Positions 44,910 through 55,500 of a stretch of DNA of 64,000 nucleotides are shown piece by piece. Made by a program: the position numbers and the translations under genes. Origin of the DNA: Procambarus clarkii (taxonomy: Eukaryota > Arthropoda > Malacostraca > Decapoda > Cambaridae); NCBI RefSeq assembly GCF_040958095.1, contig NC_091160.1, forward strand, positions 41,983,194-42,047,193. Direction: 5' to 3'. The notes below the pieces were generated by a model, which was not told the origin of the DNA, did not search any database, and was given only the letters and a program-made list of their open reading frames with translations. How positions within the stretch are numbered: the stretch's first letter is position 1; the number at the start of each line of letters is the position of its first letter.

Positions 44910-45115
44910 CTTTGTCCTCGGTTCGTATCGTTGCCGGGGAAGATTTACTGGGTGAAAATCCTTAACTGTAGCCTCTGTTTAACTCAACAGTAAAATGGGT
45001 ACCTGGTTGTTAAACGATTTATCAGGTCGTCTTCCGGGGAACATTAGGATTAAGGACTTGCCCAAAACGCTATGCGTGCTAGTGGCTGTACAAGAATGTA
45101 ACAACTCTTGTATAT
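44910..45115 (+). mobile_element. SINE-3, 5'-truncated
   Basis: Starts at the B box (GGTTCGTATCGTTGCCGGGG), then AACAGTAAAATGGGTACCTG and the tail GCCCAAAACGCTATGCGTGC ..TGTACAAGAATGTAACAACT. The central domain here is closest to the SINE-1/2 form. Confidence 0.85.
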
Positions 45116-45189
45116 ATAAATATTATAGTATTATAATATAGTATTACATTATAAATAAATATAAATAAAACATAAATAATGAGCTATTT

Positions 45190-45435
45190 TCTACCATGTT
45201 CCCCTCTTTTTTATCTTTATTTCCTTTTAACACAATTTATACTTTAAGCTCAATTACTATTAAGGTTAGTCTAAGTGGTTTTTTTCCCCACCTCACCTTG
45301 CCCGAAATGCTATGCGTATTAGTGGCTTTAGGTATTGTATGTACTAACTCTATATATAAATCCAACATTATGTTTGTAACTAATTTTCTATGTACTTTTA
45401 CCTGAATAAATATTTGCTTTGATTTGATTTGAGGT
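45190..45435 (+). mobile_element. LINE-C 3' UTR fragment
   Basis: TTTCTACCATGTTCCCCTCT.., ACACAATTTATACTTTAAGC, then CTTGCCCGAAATGCTATGCG ..TAGTGGCTTTAGGTATTGTA ..CCTGAATAAATATTTGCTTT matches the 3' ends at 49,795-49,900 and 50,402-50,556. Confidence 0.75.
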
Positions 45436-45575
45436 AAATAAAATAAAAATAAAAAAATATATTTTAGTTGTCTGGATCATCATCCTCCAAATTGTCAAGT
45501 ATTTTAAGCGTTTGGAGGAGACGAGCCCCGCCATGTCTGGTGTGCAGCGTTGTCAGCCCCGGAGGCCCTCAACCG

Positions 45576-45758
45576 ATGACCAGACCACACACTAGAAGGT
45601 GAAGGGACGACAACATTTCGGTCCGTCCTGGACCATTCTCAAGTCGATTCACACAATCGACTTGAGAATGGTCCAGGACGGACCGAAACGTCGTCGTCCC
45701 TTCACCTTCTAGTGTGTGGTCTGGTCAACATACTTCAGCCACGTTATTGTGACTCGTC
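45576..45758 (+). mobile_element. HP self-complementary retroposon, copy 2
   Basis: 183 bp. Arms ATGACCAGACCACACACTAG..CATTCTCAAGTCGATT and AATCGACTTGAGAATGG..GTGTGTGGTCTGGTCA, then the extra end CAGCCACGTTATTGTGACTC. GCCCTCAACCG at 45,565-45,575 and 45,759-45,769 is an 11-bp target-site duplication. Confidence 0.85.
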
Positions 45759-45769
45759 GCCCTCAACCG

Positions 45770-46784
45770 TTCCTGGTAGTCGAGGCAGTTTAGTTCTGGA
45801 ATGATTTTTGTCACTTAAGTGTTGTACTTTCTCCAAAGCAAGACCTGTCTTTCTGAAGACAAAGCCTCCATGCTTGGCTACAGTAGTCCAGATAACACAA
45901 GACTTACTACATAATACTGCACAGCTTCCAACTTACTCCTAAGTTAAAGTAACCTTACCTAACACATCCAGGGAATCTAAGACAAGTGGACAAAGACTAT
46001 AGAAAGTAGGGCAAGCCTCGTGACATCAAGCCATCTGGCCAAGACGAGCACAATGTCTCCAAGAGTGTCACGAGAGGTGGCACCGTGTCAGGCAGTGCCA
46101 CATGACACACAAATGACACCAATACAATTAATGACAATTTGTGGAGTTTAGTGTCAGGGTAACAAGGGTGTCCAGTCGTCCCTAATCTAAACATTAAATC
46201 TAACAACCCAAACACGTCAAATTGCTCCTATAACGAGGTGATGAGTTGTGTGTGGGGTCATGGTTGGGTTGTCAGGGGTCGTGGTGACCCCACACAGCTG
46301 ACCCCGGGCCCGCCGCCCCCCTGCCCCACACTGTCACCACTCGCCCACCCATACCCACACCCACCTACCTTATTTTACTGCTGAGGAAGCGTTAGTGCCG
46401 GCTACCACGCCTTCGGGACCTCAGCTTGGACCAATATAACGTGAAGAAAGCCGCCAATACCGAAAAAGATTATTGACAAACACAGAATAAAAACATGGCC
46501 GACGGGCCTAAACGTTCGAGTCTCAACTAAATAATGACTGACCAACCACAACTAGCCATTACCATCCTGCTATTAATATCATTAATGAATTAATACATTT
46601 ATATAAAATTATTAGTAACTGGAAAATACAGTTATTCTTCAAAATGATAATTCTCACGTCAGAAATCTATAATTAGCGGAGCGGGTCAGGGAGGCCGGGG
46701 AGGCCCTATATAGCCGCTCATAACTCATTGTAGTTTTATTATTGTATTATTGGCAAGCTTACGTGTACACTCGGCCTCCTTCTC
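45770..46784. other. Unassigned sequence
   Basis: No gene or named repeat recognised. Several open frames are short and motif-free. Confidence 0.5.
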
Positions 46785-46965
46785 TACTCTTACTCGGGGG
46801 ATCCCGGGTTCCATCTCTGGCCGGGACAGATATGGTTGGGCCAGTTTCCTTTCACCTCATGCTTCTGTTTACCTGTTACTGCGAGTCAGCCAACTGTTGT
46901 TGTGGGCTGCAGCCTGGCCGAGGTCACGAGGTCGACCTTGTGGGGACCATCAATACAGGTCTAAA
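46785..46965 (+). mobile_element. SINE-4 copy
   Basis: GATCCCGGGTTCCATCTCTG (B-box position), GACAGATATGGTTGGGCCAG, TTTCCTTTCACCTCATGCTT, then a weakened central domain and CCAACTGTTGTTGTGGGCTG..CAGCCTGG. Confidence 0.65.
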
Positions 46966-46987
46966 GCATAAACACACACACATACAC

Positions 46988-47316
46988 ACCAAAACTAGAA
47001 GACAGAAGAAAAAGAGGTGATATGATCACTACATACAAAATAGTAACAGGAATTGATAAAATCGATAGGGAAGATTCCCTGAGACCTGGAACTTTAAGAA
47101 CAAGAAGTCATAGATTTAAACTAGCTAAACACAGATGCCGAAGATATATAAGAAAATTCCCTTTGGCAAACAGAGTGGTAGACGGTTGGAACAAGTTAGG
47201 TGAGAAGGTGGTGGAGGCCAAGACCGTCAGTAGTTTCAAAGCGTTATATGACAGAGTGCTGGGAAGACGGGACACTGCGAGCGTAGCTCTCATCCTGTAA
47301 CTACACTTAGGTAATT
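46988..47316 (+). pseudogene. LINE-A 3' end
   Basis: Frame 47,022-47,300 reads ITTYKIVTGIDKIDREDSLR ..FPLANRVVDGWNKLGEKVVE ..to the ALIL end and stop, then CTACACTTAGGTAATTACAC running straight into an (AC)n run (47,318-47,338). Very close to the copies at 6,768 and 12,887. Confidence 0.88.
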
Positions 47317-47339
47317 ACACACACACACACACACACATC

Positions 47340-48045
47340 ACCTAAATAAATAAATAAATTTTTATTCACGTAAGGTACATACATACAAGGTAAGATACAA
47401 AGTGGATGGATTAATAGATAGAGCTAGTACATACAATGCCTAAAGCCACTATTACGCAAAGTGTTTCGGGCAGGAAAAACCTTAAAGACTAAAGCTTAAT
47501 ACTAATTAAGTTTAAAGTTTAAAATGTGTTGATAACAAATAAAAATAAGAAAGGGTGGAACATGGCTGAAAAAGCAGCACAAATACAATTAGGTCGACAA
47601 ACAGCGTTGTTTAAGAAAACAGACATGGGTTGACAATAGAGGGGTAAGGTAGGTTACAGGGAATTTATTAGGTAGTGCTTCGTTTTTATCTTAAACTGGT
47701 TGAGAGAGGTACAGTCTTTAACATGGTTGGGAAGGTCATTCCACATTCTGGGTCCCTTAATTTGTAGAGCATTTCTAGTTTGATTAAGTCGTACTCTTGG
47801 AATATCAAAACTGTATTTATTTCTGGTGTGGTGCTCATGGGTTCTGTTACAACCTTCAATGAAGCTTTTGAGGTCAGGATTGGCATTACAGTTCAGCATT
47901 TTATATATGTATAATACACATGAGAGAATGTACAGTGACTTAATACCTAACATATTCAGAGATTTGAGCAGGGGTACCGAGTGATGTCTGGGGCCAGAGT
48001 TGGATATTGTCCTAATAGCAGCTTTGTGTTGAGTAATTAGACCTC
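47340..48045 (-). pseudogene. LINE-C C-terminal ORF and 3' UTR
   Basis: Minus strand, the ORF part about 48,043-47,654: LITQHKAAIRTISNSGPRHH ..LSCVLYIYKMLNCNANPDLK ..KGPRMWNDLPNHVKDCTSLN ..HYLINSL-stop. The UTR follows with CCTGCCCGAAACACTTTGCG and TAGTGGCTTTAGGCATTGTA, ending in (AAAT)n-like sequence. 5'-truncated; the remaining frame is open. Confidence 0.85.
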
Positions 48046-48124
48046 TCAACCTGTTGATTGACGGTTGAGAGGCGGGACCAAAGAGCCAGAGCTCAACCCC
48101 CGCAAGTACAATTAGATGAGTACA
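48046..48124 (+). mobile_element. LINE-B/SINE-1 tail fragment
   Basis: CTGTTGATTGACGGTTGAGA, GGCGGGACCAAAGAGCC, CCCCCGCAAGTACAATTAGA, GAGTACAC. Abuts the truncated end of the minus-strand LINE-C. Confidence 0.75.
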
Positions 48125-48164
48125 CATGCCCTATGCATGTGGATGTGCCCACATCACACATGCC

Positions 48165-48400
48165 CATCGTTTCTCGCCGGGCGCCGGCGTGAAACGATGG
48201 GCAGAGTTTCTTTCACCCTATGCCCCGGTTACCTAGCAGTAAATAGGTACCTGGGAGTCAGTCAGCTGTCACGGGCTGCTTCCTGGGGTGTGTGTGGTGT
48301 GGAAAAAAATAGTAATTAGTAACAGTTGAGAGGCGGGCCGAAAGAGCAGAGCTCAACCCCCGCAAGCACAACTAGGTGAATACAACTAAGTGAATACACA
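48165..48400 (+). mobile_element. SINE-1, head-truncated, with LINE-B-type tail
   Basis: GTTTCTCGCCGGGCGCCGGC, GATGGGCAGAGTTTCTTTCA, central domain CCTAGCAGTAAATAGGTACC, CACGGGCTGCTTCCTGGGG, a GT-rich and A-rich linker, then the tail AACAGTTGAGAGGCGGGCCG ..CCCCGCAAGCACAACTAGGT and AC repeats. A clear case of central domain joined to the LINE-B tail. Confidence 0.88.
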
Positions 48401-48412
48401 CACACACACACA

Positions 48413-49399
48413 TTTATTCTAGAAAGGAAGAGTCCGAAGGAGGAGAGAGCCAGGGCGACAGAGGCAAGAAGGAAGTGCAGGAAATGCAGGGAGAGAGGAG
48501 CAAACCAGGAGATCACAGCCCCCAACACAACAGTCCCAGAGACAAGAGGGGAACCCACAACCAGCATCCCAGCAACACCAGAAGGGAGGGCAACACTGCC
48601 ACCCTCCTCTGCATAGAAACCCTCCCTTCCCCTCACCTTACCTGCCCCCACTCAAATGCTCACTCAACCCTCTCTCCTCCCCCCACCCCATTCCGACCCT
48701 GTCACCCCTCCCCCATTCCCACCATGTCCCCCCTCCCCCTTTCCCTCCCTGTCCCCCCTATCTCCTTACCCCATACCCTACCTGCCCCCCTTCCCGTGAA
48801 CCCCCACCCTCCATCCCAGAATCCACTGTGACTCTGTTAACCACCTCACAGACCTTCACAGCCAGGGAACAGCTTCCTCCACCAGCAGAACGCTCACCAA
48901 AGAAGGTGACAAGAGAATGAACAGAAGAAAGTGAGCTTCAAGGCAATGGGTCATTCCATCTCAACTCACCAAAAAGTCACCTATGACTCCCACTCGACCC
49001 TCTCTAAATGCCATGACATTTTGTAGTAAGATAGCCCTAGACACCAAATGACACTTTGCAAAATATTAGAGCTCAATCTGCTTTGGTTCTTAAATAACAG
49101 GTCCATATTGAATGGGCTCTTGTCCCGTTAATGCGTAAATCCCACAAAAATTACCAACTTTGACCCTTTGTTAAATCACGACTAGTGCCCAGAGAGCTGT
49201 GTGAAATTTGGCACACTAGGGCATCTTTTGGTGCGGAATACAGCAGTGTAATAAAAAAAGTAGTTTGGGTAGCCATTCAGCTACTAATCCATGCTAATAT
49301 CACTGCCAATATATCTCAATATGCGTCATTCCCAATTTGGTTTTGAATGACACCATTGGACAAAGCAGATTTTTCTGTACAAGAGTAACTTTTATTTAC
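48413..49399. other. Unassigned sequence, pyrimidine-rich in part
   Basis: 48,600-48,830 is C/T-rich (CCCC-CTC type). The rest shows no gene or named repeat. Confidence 0.5.
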
Positions 49400-49552
49400 A
49401 CTGAGCTGGCCAGTGTCCTTAACTTGTATACCATGCAAGGTGATGGAGAAGATCGTGAGAAAAAACCTAGTAACACATCTGGAGAGACGAGACTTCGTGA
49501 CAACTCATCAACATGGGTTCAGGGAGGGTAAATCTTGCCTTACAGGCTTAAT

Positions 49553-50556
49553 ATTCCAAGAGTACGACTTAATCAAACTAGAAATGCTCTACAAATCAAG
49601 GGACCCAGAATGTGGAAGGACCTTCCCAATCATGTTAAAGACTGTACCTCTCTTAACCAGTTTAAGATAAAAACGAAGCACTACCTAATTAACTCCCTGT
49701 AACCTACCTTACCCCTATAATGTCAACCCATGTCTGCTATTTATTTAAACAATGCTGTTTGTCGACCAAATTGTATTTTTTGTTGTTTTTCTGCCATGCT
49801 CCCCCTTTTTTTATTTTTTTATTTTCTCAGCACATTTTATACTTTAATCTCAATTAGTATTAAGTTTTAGTCTTTAGTGTTTTTCCTGCCCGAAACGCTT
49901 AACCACGCCCTGCCCTGGTGACTCTCTATTACTCCCTTATCTATCCATATCTCAACTATGGTATTTGTGCTTGGGGCTCTACTACCCAAAATCACTTACG
50001 TCCTCTAATTACTCAACACAAAGCTGCTATTAGGACAATATCCAATTCTGGCCCCAGACATCACTCGGTACCCCTACTTAAATCTCTGAATATGTTAGAC
50101 ATTAAGTCACTGCACATTCTCTCATGTGTATTATACATATATAAAACGCTAAACTATAATGCCAATCCTGATCTCAAAAGCTTCATAGAAGGTTGTATCA
50201 GAACCCATGAGCATCACACCAGAAATAAATACAGTTTTGATATTCCTAGAGTACGACTTAATCAAACTAGAAATGCTCTACAAATCAAGGGGCCCAGAAT
50301 GTGGAATGACCTTCCCAACCATGTTAAAGACTGTACCTCTCTCAACCAGTTTAAGTTAAAAGCGAAGCTATACCTAATAAATTCCCTGTAACCTACCTTA
50401 CACGCTTTGCGTAATAGTGGATTTAGGCATTGTATGTACATAAATGTACACTTTGTACATTTATAGATAGAGCTAGCTCTATCTATAAATTCATCAATAT
50501 TTGTATCACATCTTTTATGTATGTATTTTACTTGAATAAACATTTGAATTTGAATA
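49553..50556 (+). mobile_element. LINE-C insertion within LINE-B, internally rearranged
   Basis: Begins ATTCCAAGAGTACGACTTAA (end of the LINE-C ORF, out of frame with LINE-B), runs through its 3' UTR to ACGCTT at 49,900. It then jumps back to earlier ORF sequence: frame 49,918-50,391 reads LYYSLIYPYLNYGICAWGST ..YLINSL-stop. It rejoins the UTR at ACGCTT (50,402-50,407) and ends AATAAACATTTGAATTTG. TAAT on both sides may be a short target duplication. Confidence 0.8.
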
Positions 50557-51750
50557 ATCGAATTCTACGATCAGGTGACAAAGATTAAGCAAGAAAGCGA
50601 AGGATGGGCGGACTGCATTTTTATTTAATTGTCGAAAAGCCTTTGACACAGTACCCCATAAAAGGCTGATGCATAAGCTGGAGAAACAGGCAGGAGTAAC
50701 TAAAAAAAAAAGTGAATAAGGGAGTACCTAAGCAGTAGGAAGCAGAGAGTTACAGTGAGGGGTGAGACCTCAGATTGGCGTGAAGTCACCAGTGGAGTCC
50801 CACAGGGCTCTGTACTTGGACCTATACTGTTTCTGATATACATAAATGATCTCCCAGAGGGTATAGACTCATTCCTCTCAATGTTTGCTGACGACGCCAA
50901 AATTATGAGAAGGATTAAGACAGAGGAGGACAGCTTGAGGCAACTTGTCCAGGACAAGAAGACCTGGACAAGTTGCAGGAATGGTCGAACAAATGGTTGT
51001 TAGAGTTTAACCCAAGCAAATGTAATGTGATGAAGATAGGTATAGGGAGCAGGAGACCAGATATGGTCACTGCTTCGCAAGCGGGGATGTTTCTGGCGGG
51101 GGAGAAAGAAACAATTGCGCAGCGCGTCCCGCGGCGTTGCGCGGGCAGTTTGAGGCCGTATAAATACGGGCGCACAATGGGGCTCTGCCTCACTCCGCCT
51201 AAGAGGATAACATCAGCAGCATATGCCAGGTTGGCTAACATAAGAACGGCCTTTAGAAAATTGTGTAAGGAATCTTTCAGAACTTTGTATACCACATATG
51301 TCAGACCAATCCTGGAGTATGCGGCTCCAGCATGGAGTCCATATCTAGTCAAGCATAAGACTAAACTGGAAAAGGTTCAAAGGTTTGCCACCAGACTAGT
51401 ACCAGAACTGAGAGGTATGAGCTACGAGGAGAGACTACGGAAATTAAACCTCATGTCACTGGGAGACAGAAGAGTTAGACTGGACATGATCACCACATAC
51501 AAAATTCTCAGAGGAATTGATAGGGTAGATAAAGACAGGCTATTTAGCACAAGGGGCACACGCACTAGGGGGACACAGGTGGAAACTGAGTGCCCAAATG
51601 AGCCACAGAGATGTTAGAAAGAACTTTTTTAGTGTCAGAGTGGTTGACAAATGGAATGCATTAGGCAGTGATGTGGTGGAGGCTGACTCCATACACAGTT
51701 TCAAGTGTAGATATGATAGAGCCCAATAGGCTCAGAAACCTGTACACCAG

Positions 51751-51845
51751 TAGTCAGTAGTTTCAAAGCGTTATATGACAAAGTGTTGGGAAGACGGGAC
51801 ACCACGAGCGTAGCTCTCATCCTGTAACTACACTTAGGTAATTAC
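51751..51845 (+). mobile_element. LINE-A 3' end inserted in the LINE-B tail
   Basis: GTCAGTAGTTTCAAAGCGTT ..GGAAGACGGGACACCACGAG ..CTACACTTAGGTAATTAC splits the LINE-B tail CTGTACACCAG/TTGATTGACAG. ACCAG is present at both edges (51,746-51,750 and 51,844-51,848). Confidence 0.85.
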
Positions 51846-51939
51846 CAGTTGATTGACAGTTGAGAGGCGGGACCAAAGAGCCAGAGCTCAACCCCCGCAA
51901 GCACAACTAGATGAGTACACACACACAGAGGGATGGGAT

Positions 51940-52155
51940 GGGAGAGTTACGAGGGATGGGGTATGAAGAGCGCCTTTAGGAACTGAACCTTACGACACTA
52001 GGAAAACGAAGGAAGAAAGGGGGGGGGGGAGGATATGATAGGAACGTATAATATACTCAGGGCATCTGATAAAGTGGAAATAGATGAAATGTTCACACAT
52101 AATATTAAGAGAAAGAGGGGACATGGGTGGAAGCTAGAAAGTCAGGACACGTTCC
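51940..52155 (+). pseudogene. Degenerate LINE C-terminal fragment, another family
   Basis: GAGAGTTACGAGGGATGGGG..GAGCGCC fits a mutated SYEERL box. After a G-run with frameshift, frame 52,035 on reads MIGTYNILRASDKVEIDEMF ..IKRKRGHGWKLESQD, the DMI.TYKIL / RGH..KL region of CR1-like LINEs. Confidence 0.65.
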
Positions 52156-52436
52156 TCGCGCTTATAGTCAATATTGGCTTATTTAATAAGTGCATATGTG
52201 ACATACTAATTGATTGTGAATATTTTAGTTTACCTTGAAAAGCTTCATAGAAAACACCGACCTCACCTAACCTTCTTAGTATGTTAAGATAAGCATCTTA
52301 TTGCTTCTTAATTACAATTATTACTTAAGCTATACCATTGTGTGTCAATGGTCGTCAGCACCACAACACTAGTGGACCGTCAGACCTGCCGGACATGATG
52401 CACCTGACACTCGTCAGTCCTCTCTAGCCACCACCC

Positions 52437-52506
52437 TCACCGTGGGTGCTGACAGCTGTGGGTGCTGACAGCTGAGGGTGCTGACAGCTGAGGGTGCTGA
52501 CGCAGC
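52437..52506. repeat. 18-bp tandem repeat (GGGTGCTGACAGCTGTGG) x4, before a gene start
   Basis: Four copies of GGGTGCTGACAGCTG(TG/AG). The last runs into GCTGACGCAGCTGCTGACAC. It lies 17-85 bp before the EEF1AKMT2 start codon, so it is probably 5' UTR or core promoter. Each unit includes CAGCTG, an E-box form. Confidence 0.8.
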
Positions 52507-52522
52507 TGCTGACACCAGCAAG

Positions 52523-52575
52523 ATGAGTGAGCAGGTGGAGGAGCTGCCGTCCTCGCCGCTGGGCACCAAAGAATA
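52523..52575 (+). CDS. eef1akmt2: EEF1AKMT2 coding exon 1
   Basis: MSEQVEELPSSPLGTKE plus two bases (TA) of the next codon; donor TA|GTCAGT. Read without splicing it meets a TAG at once, which is why it is easy to miss. Confidence 0.85.
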
Positions 52576-55500
52576 GTCAGTTCTCCTTCCCGTTCTCCCA
52601 CACACTCGCACATTTGTCACAATTAGTCCACTAATGTCAATTATAATTTGTTCACATGTATCTGTTTCCGTTAAGAAAGTTTTAATTGAGTAACCAAATA
52701 TCTAACTTGACACATATGCACTTTTTGAGTTGGTAGATTGTGGCCTAAGCTGGACGAGTCGCCCCGGTGCTGGCACTGTTGACGGGTTATTGGCCTAGGC
52801 TAAGCTAGGTTAGATGACCAGACCACACACTAGAATGTGAAGGGACGAGGACGTTTCGGTCCGTCCTGGACCATTCTCAAGTCGATTGTAAATCGACTTG
52901 AGATTGTTTAGTCACAATCGACTTGAGAATGGTCCAGGACAGACCGAAACGTTGTCTTCCATTCACATTCTTATGTGTGGTCTGGTCAACATACTTTAGC
53001 CACGTTATTATGACTCATCGCCTGCATAAGCTAGGTTAGGTTAGGCTAGGTTAGGTTAGGCTAGGTTAGGTTAGGCTAGGTTAGGCTAGGTTAGGCTAGG
53101 TTAGGTTAGGCTAGGTTAGGCTAGGCTAGGTTAGGTTTAGGTTAGGCTAGGCTAGGCTAGGCTAGGCCAGGCCAGGCCATGCCTAGTTACTCTACATGAG
53201 GAAAGGTATGTAATTTACACAAGGGTTGAGTTGAAATAAGGTAATTTGTCATTAAACTTATATTAGGGTTCAGGACAAATGGTGGGACGATAAGGAGAGG
53301 AAGCTGCCGGCTTCCTGTCCTCATTGAAGCCACTAGAGTGAGTGGCCTTCAGGTAAATTTAATTAATATATAGTACATATGTATACAGGTCATTTTGTCT
53401 ATTATTTCACATTTATGCAGTCCCCGTGGTGTAGTGGTAAGACACTCGCCTGGCATTTCACGAGCGCTTTCTCCTGGGTTTGTATCCTGGCCGGGGAGGA
53501 TTTACTTGGCATTAATCCTTAACTGTAGCCTCTGTTCACCCAACAGTAAAATGGGTACCTGGTTGTTAAACAGTTTGGCGGGCCGTATTCTAGGGAACAT
53601 AGGATTAAGGACCTGCCTGAAATGCTACACGTGCTTGTGGCTGTACAAGAATGTAAGAACTCTTGTACTATATATATATATACAGTACTGTATATATAAA
53701 GAAAAATACAGTTTTACTTTCTTAAGCTTTCACTATGCAGTATGTTCCACAATGTATTTTTCAACTAATAGGATGGAATTGGTTAGGTATAAAAATCTCT
53801 TACCTGAATTTACCTTAAGGCCACTATCTCTCTAGTGGCCTTGATGTGGACAAGAAGCTGGCGGTTTGTCAAATGTTCCACCATTGTTCCCTGACGGACA
53901 GAAATGGTTCAGCACATTTCCTTTCACCTAATGCCGCTGTTCACATAGCAGTAAATAGGTACCAAGATTTAGGCAACTGTTGTGGGGTTGCATCCTCGGG
54001 AAGGTCAGTAGTTTGACCTTGGAAGGAACCTCAATACTTGCCTGACATACTGTATATACATACACAGGCTGCCTGTTCCCCCAACACAATGAATTATTAT
54101 TATTATAGTATTATATTTGGGCAAATATGGTATTAATGTTACAAGTAATAATCAGTTATTTATATTTCAGTTGGGATTCTACATATGACACTGAATTATC
54201 AAACTATAAAAGTGATGGAAACATTGGGGATATCTGGTTTGGAGAAGAGAGCATCGAACGAGTATTAAATTGGATGCTGGAATCCGATATGGTGAATCTA
54301 CAATCTTCTATCATTGATGTGGGCTGTGGTAATGGTGCTTTTCTTATATGTTTGGTAAGGAAATATTATATAATATATTTTTAAAATGTAAAGAGTATGC
54401 AGTTCTTGGTATTGTACAAGTACTGGTATTGTTGTTATTGTATAACAACCTCAGGGACAATAGCAATAGTATATGCAGGTAACCATAAGCCTTACGATAG
54501 CATAAGGAACCAATATAGCTACTATACTGACCCTCAAATGCCCATATGATTAATCAGAATTGAACAGCTGATTGATTCACCTAATCGTAATGAATCATCA
54601 GTTTAACATTAATCCCTTATCAAAGGATCAGTGTTAAATGTTAAACAATCACTGTGATATATTGCCCCATATCACACCACCTGGGAAGACTCAACTGCTG
54701 AAAGAAGGGAAACAGAAAATATGTTGGTCTCTGTGCTCGGCAAACATATGGATGGCATGAACCCATGATGAACAATTTAGTATGTCACCTACCAAAATGT
54801 TAGCTTCATAGGCCTTCCCCTCTCCTCTCTCCTTCCCTCCCTCTGGCTCTCTTTCTTGCTTCGCCTGCATTTCATACCCTGCTACGTCTTCCTCTCTCTT
54901 GCCCCTATTCTTTATGTATCCTAACCTCACCACCCTCCAGTGTTTCTCCATTGCCACCCCTACCCTCCTCTCATCTGCTTTTTCCCTTTTTCCTTCCTCT
55001 ATATATCTGCCTTCTCTCTTGCTTATCTTCCCCATCCCCTCTCCTGCCCCACTTATCTTCCTATCTATTTTTCTCCTTCACTCTCTCTTTCTCTCCCCTC
55101 TTTCCTCCTATATTTTCTCCCCCAGCTTCCATTTTTGCCCAAACTTCTTTCCCTTCAGGAGGGAGGCTTGATCATCTGAACTGGGTTGGACCTGGATTTT
55201 ACTCCTTGCATCTAATAAAACTTGGTTGCACAAGCCTAGCATACTAACTCGTGTATAGTGCATGTAAATCTCTATTCACACAATAACAATTTTAGTGCAA
55301 AATTCCAAACAATATGGCTGCAAATCTATATAAACCAAATTAGCACATATTGAGGATTGACTGTATTGGAGACATTTTGGGACAGTATTTAAAAACAATA
55401 TTTACAGTACTGTATTGTTATTATGTCTTTCTGTATTTTGGAATGCTTACAGAACCTCTATTTCAGGCTGCTGAAGGTTTTACTAACCTTTTGGGAATTG

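Larger units (their letters stand above)
49400..51915 (+). pseudogene. LINE-B: RT region to 3' end, interrupted by LINE-C and LINE-A
   Basis: CR1-like ORF2 remnant in pieces. 49,400-49,550 encodes the RT start (IPCKVMEKIVRKNLVTHLER ..HQHGFREGKSCLT). It resumes at 50,557 with EFYDQVTKIKQESEGWADCI and FDTVPHKRLMHKLEKQ. 50,745-50,960 gives TSGVPQGSVLGPILFLIYIN and MFADDAKIM (the catalytic FADD motif). 50,973-51,600 covers WLLEFNPSKCNVMKIGIGSR, YTTYVRPILEYAAPAWSPYL, SYEERLRKLNLMSL and TTYKILRGIDRVDKD. The end of the ORF (to TAG at 51,727-51,729) is out of frame after about 51,570. At least three frameshifts and an A-run near 50,702 disable it. The tail with GGCGGGACCAAAGAGCC ends at 51,915. Confidence 0.88.
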
